From the NCBI GenBank assembly GCA_963725415.1, contig CAVRZY010000127.1:1-16362 (forward strand): a stretch of 16,362 bases of DNA, read 5' to 3'. Origin of the DNA: CAVRZY01 sp963725415. Its GTDB lineage: Bacteria; Acidobacteriota; Terriglobia; Bryobacterales; Bryobacteraceae. This document shows positions 1-9,112 of this stretch, one piece after another. Position 1 is the first letter of the stretch. Every line of letters begins with the position of its first letter. The position numbers were made by a program, and so were the translations under genes. Under the pieces are notes generated by a model. The model saw only the letters and a program-made list of their open reading frames with translations. It had not been told where the DNA came from and did no database searches.

Positions 1-17
1 CCGTCTGATGAGGTCGC

Positions 18-455
18 ATGTTCTCTCTGAGCTACCCTCCCATTCTGAAGCCTGATCCAAAGGGTCAGGCGTACACCGTCAACTTTCCGGGTTTGCCGGA
101 GGCACTTACCGATGGGAAGAACCTGGCGGAGGCGCTGAAGGAGGCCGCGGATTGCTTGGGCGTGGCTCTGGCCTCTCGGATGGTCCTAAAGGAGGATATC
201 CCGGCCCCCTGTCTCCCGCGCAGAGGGCAGCACCTTGTCAGTGTTCCGCTGTATTTGGCGCCAAAGGTGGCCCTATACATTGCGATGCGCGAGCAGGGAA
301 TCAGCAATAGCGAACTAGCGCGCAGGCTGCGATGCACGGAGACCGTCGTGCGCCGGATGCTCGACCCCAAGCACAATTCCAAGCCGGAAGGGCTGCAAGC
401 TGCCTTGGAAGCTGTGGGGAAGCGATTACTGGTCGCCGTGGATGACGCGGCGTAG
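18..455 (+). CDS. hicB: HicB-family antitoxin with C-terminal HTH
   Basis: The 145-residue product has the two-part layout of HicB antitoxins. An N-terminal partial RNase H-like fold (about residues 5-55, with YTVNFPGLPEALTDG followed by an amphipathic helix) normally binds and neutralises the HicA mRNA interferase. The C-terminal helix-turn-helix (about 84-116, ISNSELARRLRCTETVVRRM) would bind the operator of its own operon. The ATG at 18 follows GAGG at 10-13. Stop codons at 6-8 and 9-11 would let an upstream gene end just before it, as expected for a hicA-hicB pair, but any hicA lies outside the window. The gene converges on alaS with a 54-bp gap holding only a weak GTGAC/GTCAC inverted repeat (455-471). 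Family assignment is fairly sure; toxin pairing is inferred. Confidence 0.8.
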   Translation: MFSLSYPPILKPDPKGQAYTVNFPGLPEALTDGKNLAEALKEAADCLGVALASRMVLKEDIPAPCLPRRGQHLVSVPLYLAPKVALYIAMREQGISNSELARRLRCTETVVRRMLDPKHNSKPEGLQAALEAVGKRLLVAVDDAA

Positions 456-509
456 TGACCTTGTGCGTCACGGTGGATCCGGCGCTAACCACTGCGGCGT
501 CGAACCGGC

Positions 510-3150
<2,641 letters not shown>

Positions 3151-3154
<4 letters not shown>

Positions 3155-3173
3155 AAGCTTTATTGTGACACAA
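3151..3173. promoter_or_regulatory. Overlapping inverted repeats at the alaS start codon
   Basis: TCACAA (3151-3156) and TTGTGA (3163-3168) form a perfect 6-bp inverted repeat with a 6-bp spacer. The right arm is shared with a second perfect repeat, TTGTG-A-CACAA (3163-3173). The element covers the alaS GTG (3152-3154). It could be an operator or an mRNA hairpin controlling alaS, but no regulator is identified. Confidence 0.35.
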
Positions 3174-3206
3174 CCGGCGCGGGCGCCCGGGGGTTTCTTG
3201 GGGGGC

Positions 3207-3235
3207 TTGACAAACGATCTACTTAGTACTAGGAT
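3207..3235 (+). promoter_or_regulatory. Promoter of blaI-M56 operon
   Basis: A perfect -35 hexamer TTGACA (3207-3212) is followed after exactly 17 bp by TAGGAT (3230-3235), a good -10 hexamer. Transcription would be expected to start near 3242, only a few bases before the blaI ATG at 3246. The mRNA would then be almost leaderless. Confidence 0.7.
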
Positions 3236-3245
3236 GTTAGTAGAT
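3217..3245. promoter_or_regulatory. Probable BlaI/MecI-type operator
   Basis: ATCTACT (3217-3223) and AGTAGAT (3239-3245) are perfect inverted arms around the -10 region. Inside lies a second perfect palindrome, TAGTACTA (3224-3231), overlapping the -10 hexamer. BlaI-family repressors bind TA-rich dyads over their own promoters, so autorepression of the downstream blaI-M56 pair is the natural reading. The alaS promoter region on the other strand could also be affected. Confidence 0.6.
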
Positions 3246-3617
3246 ATGGAGAACCGGCCGACTCTCACCCGCCAGGAACTGGAGATCATGAAGATCGTCT
3301 GGGAGCTGAAGACCGCCACCGTGCGCGATGTCTACGAGGCCTTGCTGCGGCGGCGCAAGATCGCCTATACCACGGTCCTGACCATGATGAAGATCCTGGA
3401 ACAGAAGAAACACCTGAAGAGGTCGGGCGGGGAGCGGGCGTATGTCTACCAGGCGGCCCGCCCCAAGAACCAAGTGGTCAAGAGCATGGTGCAGGAGTTC
3501 ATCAACCGGGTGTTCAACGGCTCGGCCGAGCCTTTGTTGGTACACCTGGTGCGGGACCGGCACCTCTCCGAGGAGGACCTGGAGCGGATCGCCCGCATGG
3601 TGCGAGAAAGCCAATGA
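3246..3617 (+). CDS. blaI: BlaI/MecI/CopY-family transcriptional repressor
   Basis: The 123-residue protein is a typical BlaI-type winged-helix repressor. The DNA-binding half (about 1-70) carries the family signatures LTRQELEIMKIVWE and IAYTTVLTMMKILEQKKHLK, and the C-terminal half (about 75-123) is the dimerisation domain containing the region normally cleaved on induction. The ATG at 3246 is chosen because the protein then begins at the conserved ENRPTLTRQE segment and matches family length. An in-frame ATG at 3234 lies inside the -10 hexamer, and longer forms would cross the promoter. The gene overlaps the M56 peptidase gene by an ATGA junction (3614-3617), so the two are translationally coupled. 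It probably represses itself through the dyad at 3217-3245. The controlled signal is unknown, and nothing in the window is a beta-lactamase. Confidence 0.9.
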   Translation: MENRPTLTRQELEIMKIVWELKTATVRDVYEALLRRRKIAYTTVLTMMKILEQKKHLKRSGGERAYVYQAARPKNQVVKSMVQEFINRVFNGSAEPLLVHLVRDRHLSEEDLERIARMVRESQ

Positions 3618-4873
3618 ACCTCTCTTTGTGGTTGGACAATCTGGCGGCCTACAGCCTGCAAGTCATGGTGCTGGTGAGCCTGGCTGGGGTGCTGCCGCTG
3701 ATCTTCCGATTGCGGGTTCCCCGAGTCCTGCTGGCCTACTGGCAGAGCACCCTGGCGCTGTGCCTGGCGTTGCCCGCCATCGAGTCCTGGAAACCGGTAC
3801 TCGCCGGCTCGTCCGCCACGGTCTGGGTGCAGGCGGGCCGGCCCGGGACCACGGTTCCTGCCGGCACCCCTGGTTTTCCGATTCACGAGTCGGTCGCCCT
3901 GATAATCGCGGCGGGTTGTGCAGCCAGACTGGCGTGGCTGGGGATCGGTCTCTACCGGCTCCGTCGCCTTCGCCGCCAAGCGCAGCCTCTAGTTGGGCCT
4001 CCCCTGGTGGTCGAGGAGGCGGAATCCCAGATCGGTGTCTGGCCTGACCTGTACCTGTCTGCCGCCATCGACAGTCCGGTCACATTCGGCGTGATTCGTC
4101 CCGCCATTCTGCTTCCCGCTCGATTTCAGCGCATGGAAGCCGGCTTCCAGAGAGCGATTGCTTTTCACGAGCTGCTCCACGTGCGCCGGCGGGACTGGGC
4201 TTTTACTTTGCTCGAAGAAGCCGTCCGCGCCGTGTTCTGGTTTCATCCGGGCTTGTGGTGGCTTGTCAAACGAATCCAACTGACCCGCGAGCAGGTGGTC
4301 GATCGCCAGGTGGTGCGGGTGACCCAGGCTCGCAAACCCTATCTAGAGGCACTCCTCGAGATCGCCCGCGGGAGGCGCCAACCAGAGCCGGTCCCGGCAG
4401 CCTGGTTCTTGCGAGAGCCGCACCTGGGTGTGCGTGTAGCCTCAATCCTAAAGGAGGTTTCTGTGTCGAAAACCCGAGTCCTACTCTCACTCACTGCAAT
4501 TATCGGTTCTCTGGCGCTGGCTGGACAGACCATCGTTCGAGCCTTTCCACTCCAGGCTCCGAAGGAAAAAGCTGCCACAGAGGAGGTCTACCGAGCCGGC
4601 AAGGGCGTGACCCCACCGGTGGTAATCTCCAAGGTCGAGCCAAAGTACACCCAGGAGGCCCGGGATGCCAAAGTGCAAGGCATGGTCTTTATTCACTTTG
4701 AGGTCTGGCCGGACGGGAAGGCGCACAACCCTCGAATCAGAAAGAGCCTGGACCCCGGTCTCGACCAGAAGGCCCTCGAAGCCCTCCAGCAGTGGGAGTT
4801 CAAGCCTGGCATGTTAAAGGGCAAGCCGGTCAAAGTCCAGGCCATCGTCGAGATCAATTTCCGGCTGAACTGA
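3614..4873 (+). CDS. M56 family (BlaR1-like) membrane peptidase with C-terminal TonB domain
   Basis: This 419-residue inner-membrane protein pairs with the BlaI-type repressor and probably cleaves it or relays a signal to it. Three hydrophobic segments (about 10-30, 38-57 and 92-112) precede a zinc-protease domain with HELLH at 185-189 and the downstream glutamate in EQVVD (226-230). A fourth hydrophobic segment (about 287-308) leads to a C-terminal TonB-type domain (about 330-419, with PKYTQEARDAKVQGMVFIHF and WEFKPG). The penicillin-binding sensor domain of true BlaR1 is absent, so beta-lactam sensing should not be assumed. M56-TonB fusions next to BlaI are common in Acidobacteriota, as I recall. 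A consensus ribosome-binding site and GTG occur in frame at residue 284, so a shorter secreted product is possible. The start at 3614 is fixed by the ATGA overlap with blaI. Confidence 0.9.
   Translation: MNLSLWLDNLAAYSLQVMVLVSLAGVLPLIFRLRVPRVLLAYWQSTLALCLALPAIESWKPVLAGSSATVWVQAGRPGTTVPAGTPGFPIHESVALIIAAGCAARLAWLGIGLYRLRRLRRQAQPLVGPPLVVEEAESQIGVWPDLYLSAAIDSPVTFGVIRPAILLPARFQRMEAGFQRAIAFHELLHVRRRDWAFTLLEEAVRAVFWFHPGLWWLVKRIQLTREQVVDRQVVRVTQARKPYLEALLEIARGRRQPEPVPAAWFLREPHLGVRVASILKEVSVSKTRVLLSLTAIIGSLALAGQTIVRAFPLQAPKEKAATEEVYRAGKGVTPPVVISKVEPKYTQEARDAKVQGMVFIHFEVWPDGKAHNPRIRKSLDPGLDQKALEALQQWEFKPGMLKGKPVKVQAIVEINFRLN
4452..4465 (+). promoter_or_regulatory. Internal Shine-Dalgarno and GTG within the M56 gene
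   Basis: AGGAGG (4452-4457) sits 5 bases before an in-frame GTG (4463-4465). Initiation here would give a 136-residue product beginning (M)SKTRVLLSLTAIIGSLALAG, which looks like a signal peptide or anchor, followed by the complete TonB C-terminal domain. Codons KEV encode the ribosome-binding site, so chance is possible. Confidence 0.45.
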
Positions 4874-4879
4874 GGCAGA

Positions 4880-4977
4880 TTCACCGCCGAGACGCAAAGA
4901 GCGCAGAGGTGGCGCAGAGAAAAACTACCAGAATAATCTCTGCGTTTGCTCTGCGCTCTTTGCGCCTCGGCGGTGAA
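4880..4977. repeat. Long palindromic intergenic repeat, copy 1
   Basis: The outer 29-bp arms (4880-4908 and 4949-4977) match as inverted repeats at 28 of 29 positions, starting TTCACCGCCGAGACGCAAAG. An inner CGCAGAGA/TCTCTGCG pair continues the stem after a short internal loop. It begins 7 bp after the M56 stop. CGCAGAG-like units recur within each arm. A related copy lies at 8799-8895. It could act as a transcript-end hairpin and is probably a REP- or MITE-like element. Confidence 0.85.
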
Positions 4978-5022
4978 GGGCGCGCGCAGAAGCACAACAT
5001 TGATGCTATGCTCCTTGCCTTG

Positions 5023-5052
5023 TTGACGGCCCTGGCAGTTCTCTGCTATTTA
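5023..5052 (+). promoter_or_regulatory. Probable promoter of the TonB-dependent receptor
   Basis: TTGACG (5023-5028) and an extended -10, TG-C-TATTTA (TG at 5044-5045, hexamer 5047-5052), are separated by 18 bp. The -10 lies in a small palindrome CTATT-TAG-AATAG (5046-5058) that could be an operator. The predicted transcript has a leader of about 50 nt. Confidence 0.5.
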
Positions 5053-5072
5053 GAATAGTTGTCAAGTGCCAG

Positions 5073-5096
5073 GGGGTCCCTCCAGACTGGGACCCC
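5073..5096 (+). promoter_or_regulatory. Leader hairpin upstream of the receptor ribosome-binding site
   Basis: GGGGTCCC (5073-5080) and GGGACCCC (5089-5096) form a perfect 8-bp GC-rich stem with an 8-nt loop. It sits just before the Shine-Dalgarno sequence AAGGGGGA (5098-5105). A second GGGAC (5102-5106) within the ribosome-binding site could compete for the same GTCCC (5076-5080), so alternative pairings exist. No T-run follows, so it is not a standard terminator. Confidence 0.5.
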
Positions 5097-5110
5097 GAAG
5101 GGGGACTTCA

Positions 5111-8100
5111 GTGAGGAAGCTACTGATTTCAATTGGATTGTTGCTATCGATCCATCTTGCGCTGTTCGCGCAGGCGACGACACAGGTTTCCGGTGTTGTC
5201 ACCGACCCGACCGGCGCTGTCATTCCCAATACCAACATCGAACTCGAAAACCTGGGCACGGGCCTGAAGCGCACGACGACCAGCGACGCCGCCGGCGCCT
5301 ATTCCTTCCTCCAGGTGATTCCCGGCCAGTACAAGCTGACCGCCACGGCGCCGGGATTCCGCACGACAACCATCGGCGACGTGCGTCTGCTGGTGAATAA
5401 TCCGGCCACGGTTTACATCCGGATGGAGGTCGGCCTGGTCACCGAGGCGATCTCGGTGTCGGCCGAAACCGTGCAGGTGAACACCACCGACGCCTCCATC
5501 GGCAACGCCATCGGCACCCAGGCCATCCTGCAAATCCCGCTGAACGCCCGCAACATCGTGGCTCTACTGGCCGGCCAGCCGGGCGTCGTCTTCACCACGG
5601 AAGGCGACACGGATTCCCGCAACGGCGCGGTCAACGGCGGCAAGAGCGATCAGGCGAACGTGACGCTGGACGGCGTGGACGTCAACGACCAGATGGACCG
5701 CAACGCCTTTACCAGCGTTCTGCGCATGACGCCCGATTCGGTGCAGGAATTCCGTGTGACCACCCTGAACGCTAACGCCGATAGCGGCCGCAGCGCGGGC
5801 GCGCAGGTGACGCTGGTGACCAAGGGTGGCACCAACGAGTTGCACGGCGCGCTGTACGAGTACCACCGCAACACGGTCACCACGGCGAACGGTTTCTTCA
5901 ATAACCTGTCCGGGGTGGAGCGGCCGAAACTGATCCGGAACATCTTTGGGGCATCCGCCGGCGGCCCGCTCAAGAAGAACAAGCTGTTCCTGTTTGGCAA
6001 CTACGAAGGGCGGCGTGACGCGCGCGACGGGACGGCAACCCGCTACGTTCCGTCCACGGACATGCGCCAGGGCATCTTGCACTACCAGCGCACGGACGGT
6101 TCGATCGCCACCGTGACTCCGGCGGATCTCGCGCAGCGCCTGGACCCCCGCGGCGTGAACCAGGCCGCCTTGAAGGTCATGCAGAGCTACCCCGCGCCCA
6201 ACGATTACACGGTGGGCGATAACCTGAACATCGTCGGGCTGCGCTTCAAGTCGCCCACGCCGCTACGCTGGAACACCTACATTGCGCGCTTGGACTACGT
6301 CCTGGACGAGGCCAGCAAGCACACCGCGTTCTTCCGCGGCAACCTCCAGAACGACCACTCGTCCGGCATGCCGCAAGTCCCTGGGCAGCCTCCCAACTCC
6401 GTCAGCTTGACTAATAACAAGGGCCTCGCCGCCGGCCTAACCAGCCTGCTGCGGCCCACGCTGGTCAGCACCTTCCGCTACGGCCTCACCCGCCAGGGTT
6501 GGGAGACCACCGGTATCTGCAACTTCTCGGCGGTCACGTTGCGCGGTCTGGACTCCATCGTGGGGCTGCAGCCGCGGTTTCGCCGCCATCATTCCGACGC
6601 ACACCATCGCCGAAGATATGACCTGGACCAAGGGCGCGCACAACATCCAGTTCGGCGCCGTGCTGCGCTGGACCCGGAACCAGCGCCGCGACCAGCAGAA
6701 TTCGTTCTCCAGCGCCAGCGCGAACGCCTCCTGGTTGAACGACAGCGGCGCCGATCTGAGTCGCCCCTTCACCGACATGGCCGGCACCGGGGCCACTTAC
6801 TTCCGCTACGCCGTCACGGACGTGATGGGCTTGGTGACTCAGGGCAACGCGCAGTACAACTACAAGGTGGACGGCACCGTGCTCAAGGAGGGCGAACCCG
6901 TTTTCCGCAACTTCGCCAACCAGGAGTACGAGATGTACGTTATGGACACTTGGAAGGTCAGCCGGGGGCTCACGGCTACCGGGGGCCTGCGCTATTCCCT
7001 GATGCCCCCCTATTACGAGAAGAACGGGCAGCAGGTCTCGCCCAACGTCCCGATCGGCGACTGGTTCAACCTGCGGGGTACCCTGGCCCAGCAGGGCAAG
7101 TCGCAGATGGAGGCGGGCCGCATCTCGTTCATCGCCAGGGACCAGGGCGGCCGCCCCTGTACCCATATCACAAGAGGAACTTCGCACCGCGCCTGGCGCT
7201 GGCGTATTCGCCGCAGGGCTCGAGCGGCTTGAGCAAGTTTTTCTTCGGCGGACCGGGGAAGACCTCCATCCGCCTGGGCTGGGGCATGTACTATGACCTG
7301 TTCGGCAGCGGCCTGATGCGCTCCTTCAGCGCCAACGCCTTCGGCCTGTCCACACTGCTCACCAACCCGTCGGCGGTGCTGACCATCGCCACCGCTCCAC
7401 GGTTCACGGCCATCGACCAGATCCCCAAGGAAATCCTAGTACCGGCGCCGGCGGCGAAGTTCCCGGCCACGTACCCGGACGTGTTCGCCATCACCAACGG
7501 CCTGGACGACACCCTGGTTCCGCCGTACAACATGAGCGGGAACTTCTCGGTGGGCCGCGAGTTTTCGGGCGGCTGGTTCGCGCAGGCCTCCTACGTCGGA
7601 CGGTTCTCGCGACGCTCCCTGGTCCGCAGGGACGCGGCCATGCCGACGAACCTGGCGGATCCCAAGTCCGGCATGAGCTACTTCGAGGCGGCCACGATCC
7701 TGGCGCGACAGGTAGTTGCCAACGTGCCAGTGGCCAATGTCCAGAAGGTTCCTTACTGGGAGAACCTCTTCAGCAAGGCGGCCACCGCGACGCAGACCGC
7801 GACGCAGGTCGCCTATAGCCGGTTTGCCGGCAATCTGTACGATTGGACGTACGCCCTTTACGGGCTCGACACGGGCGTCGGCCAGGGCAATTGCGCCGCG
7901 CGCAACCGTTGCAGCGACCTGGGCCCTTGGGCGTTCTTCCACCCGCAGTTCTCCTACCTGTCGGTGTTCAGCTCCATCGCTGGCGGCAACTACCACGGCC
8001 TGCAATGGAGTCTCCGGAAGCGGTTCCCCAACGGTGATTCGGTGGATGTGAACTACACCTTCTCGAAGTCGATGGATCTGCGCTCGAACACCGAACGAGC

Positions 8101-8755
8101 GGCGAACGCCACCGGCGTCATCTGGAATCCCTGGTACCCCGGGCTGCAACGGGGCGTTTCCGACTACGACAACACGCACCTGTTCAACATGCTGGGCGTG
8201 TACAACCTCCCGTTGGGCAAGGGGCGGCGCTACGTGTCCGGCGCGAGCGGGCTGCTGAACGCGCTGGTCGGCGGCTGGCAGATTGCCGGCACTTGGCGCT
8301 GGTCCAGCGGCTTCCCTGTCAGCGTCTACCAGACCGGGGTGTGGCCCACCAACTGGAACAACAACAACTGGGCGGACTGGAACGGCAAGCAGTTCGAGAG
8401 GAAGCAAACCAAGAACGCGCCCGCCGTTGCGGGCACGGGCGGCCCGAACATGTTCCCGGCTCCCAAAGCCGCGCTCGATGCTTTCTCAGGCGCCATGCCC
8501 GGCGGGATCGGCATGCGCAACGGCATCCGCGGCGACGGCATCTTCAACATGGACGCCAGCCTCTCCAAGCGCTTTCGGATCCGCGAGGGCCACTCCATCC
8601 AGTTCCGCTGGGAGACCTTCAACATCAGCAACACGGCGAAGTTCGACGTGGGCACCGCGTCGCTGGACATCTCGGTGGCGGGAACCTACGGCAAGTACAC
8701 CGACCAGCTCACCCAGCCGCGAGTCATGCAATTTGGCCTGCGGTACGAATTCTAG
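5111..8755 (+). CDS. Oar-like TonB-dependent receptor (two compensating frameshifts)
   Basis: This outer-membrane receptor of 1,214 residues is expected to import a large substrate, probably oligosaccharide or siderophore-like, using TonB energy; the ligand cannot be told. GTG at 5111 is chosen because AAGGGGGA precedes it and the product then begins with a signal peptide (RKLLISIGLLLSIHLALFAQ). Next come a carboxypeptidase-regulatory-like beta-sandwich (about 27-105, VSGVVTDPTGAVIPNTNI), a plug (about 120-260, NGGKSDQANVTLDGVDVND) and a beta-barrel ending RVMQFGLRYEF, with the terminal Phe typical of outer-membrane proteins. Between about 6565 and 7155 the correct frame is +1 of the outer frame (it reads IIPTHTIAEDMTWTKGAHNI and NQEYEMYVMDTWKVSRGL). 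One extra base near 6563-6578 and one missing base in the C-run at 7154-7157 explain it. The outer frame stays open only as an Arg-rich non-homologous stretch. Confidence 0.92.
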   Translation: MRKLLISIGLLLSIHLALFAQATTQVSGVVTDPTGAVIPNTNIELENLGTGLKRTTTSDAAGAYSFLQVIPGQYKLTATAPGFRTTTIGDVRLLVNNPATVYIRMEVGLVTEAISVSAETVQVNTTDASIGNAIGTQAILQIPLNARNIVALLAGQPGVVFTTEGDTDSRNGAVNGGKSDQANVTLDGVDVNDQMDRNAFTSVLRMTPDSVQEFRVTTLNANADSGRSAGAQVTLVTKGGTNELHGALYEYHRNTVTTANGFFNNLSGVERPKLIRNIFGASAGGPLKKNKLFLFGNYEGRRDARDGTATRYVPSTDMRQGILHYQRTDGSIATVTPADLAQRLDPRGVNQAALKVMQSYPAPNDYTVGDNLNIVGLRFKSPTPLRWNTYIARLDYVLDEASKHTAFFRGNLQNDHSSGMPQVPGQPPNSVSLTNNKGLAAGLTSLLRPTLVSTFRYGLTRQGWETTGICNFSAVTLRGLDSIVGLQPRFRRHHSDAHHRRRYDLDQGRAQHPVRRRAALDPEPAPRPAEFVLQRQRERLLVERQRRRSESPLHRHGRHRGHLLPLRRHGRDGLGDSGQRAVQLQGGRHRAQGGRTRFPQLRQPGVRDVRYGHLEGQPGAHGYRGPALFPDAPLLREERAAGLAQRPDRRLVQPAGYPGPAGQVADGGGPHLVHRQGPGRPPLYPYHKRNFAPRLALAYSPQGSSGLSKFFFGGPGKTSIRLGWGMYYDLFGSGLMRSFSANAFGLSTLLTNPSAVLTIATAPRFTAIDQIPKEILVPAPAAKFPATYPDVFAITNGLDDTLVPPYNMSGNFSVGREFSGGWFAQASYVGRFSRRSLVRRDAAMPTNLADPKSGMSYFEAATILARQVVANVPVANVQKVPYWENLFSKAATATQTATQVAYSRFAGNLYDWTYALYGLDTGVGQGNCAARNRCSDLGPWAFFHPQFSYLSVFSSIAGGNYHGLQWSLRKRFPNGDSVDVNYTFSKSMDLRSNTERAANATGVIWNPWYPGLQRGVSDYDNTHLFNMLGVYNLPLGKGRRYVSGASGLLNALVGGWQIAGTWRWSSGFPVSVYQTGVWPTNWNNNNWADWNGKQFERKQTKNAPAVAGTGGPNMFPAPKAALDAFSGAMPGGIGMRNGIRGDGIFNMDASLSKRFRIREGHSIQFRWETFNISNTAKFDVGTASLDISVAGTYGKYTDQLTQPRVMQFGLRYEF

Positions 8756-8798
8756 CGAGGCTTCGCCTCAGACCGACGAGGCATAGCAGACGGGTGCC

Positions 8799-8895
8799 TT
8801 CACCGCAGAGACGCCAAGAACGCAGAGGCGGCGCAGAGAAATTCTGACGGTTTTTCTCTGCGTTATCTCTGCGGCCTCTGCGTCTTTGCGGTGAG
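8799..8895. repeat. Long palindromic intergenic repeat, copy 2
   Basis: This element starts TTCACCGCAGAGACGC and closes on GCGGTGAG. The outer arms pair at 23 of 28 positions, and an inner GCAGAGAAA/TTTCTCTGC pair follows. The first 43 bases match copy 1 at about 39 positions, but the right arm has diverged more. It lies 43 bp after the receptor stop codon, the same gene-end position as copy 1. Confidence 0.85.
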
Positions 8896-9112
8896 AAAAA
8901 CTTGACTCATTTAGGACAAGTTTGGCGCTTCAAGCGCTCTAGCTGGGACGGACCCCGGCCTGTCAGGCGGGCGCAGCCTCGATGCACGCACTCCAGGGCA
9001 GAGGGTGCCACAGGGCCCCTCTGCCTTCCGACTCTGCGCCCATTTGCAGAGCCGTCACCCATAACCTGCTCCGAGCGAGATACCCTGCGTGGCGTTGTAC
9101 AGTGGATGGTTT
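8896..9112. other. Non-coding leader region with small hairpins
   Basis: No supportable gene lies between the second repeat and the next operon. The stretch holds a 13-bp palindrome GCGCTT-C-AAGCGC (8925-8937), then two adjacent hairpins. The first has a 12-bp stem with one bulged T and an ACAG loop (8997-9025, GGCAGAGGG/CCCTCTGCC). The second is CTCTGC/GCAGAG (9032-9051). None has a T-run. They may belong to the operon leader. I could not assign a convincing promoter for the operon, though one should lie here. Confidence 0.5.

Noticed and set aside
3181..3206. G-quadruplex in the G-rich alaS/blaI intergenic stretch
   Set aside because: Only three runs of at least three G are present, so a standard four-run quadruplex is not supported.
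4880..4977. CRISPR array
   Set aside because: The repeats are arms of one palindrome with short internal CGCAGAG units, not regularly spaced repeats with unique spacers.
5066..5110. Upstream GTG start for the TonB receptor
   Set aside because: It would translate the leader hairpin and bury the signal peptide; GTG at 5111 has the Shine-Dalgarno sequence and a signal peptide directly after it.
7436..8407. 323-residue minus-strand open frame opposite the TonB receptor
   Set aside because: It is antisense to clear beta-barrel coding sequence and has no domain or ribosome-binding site of note.
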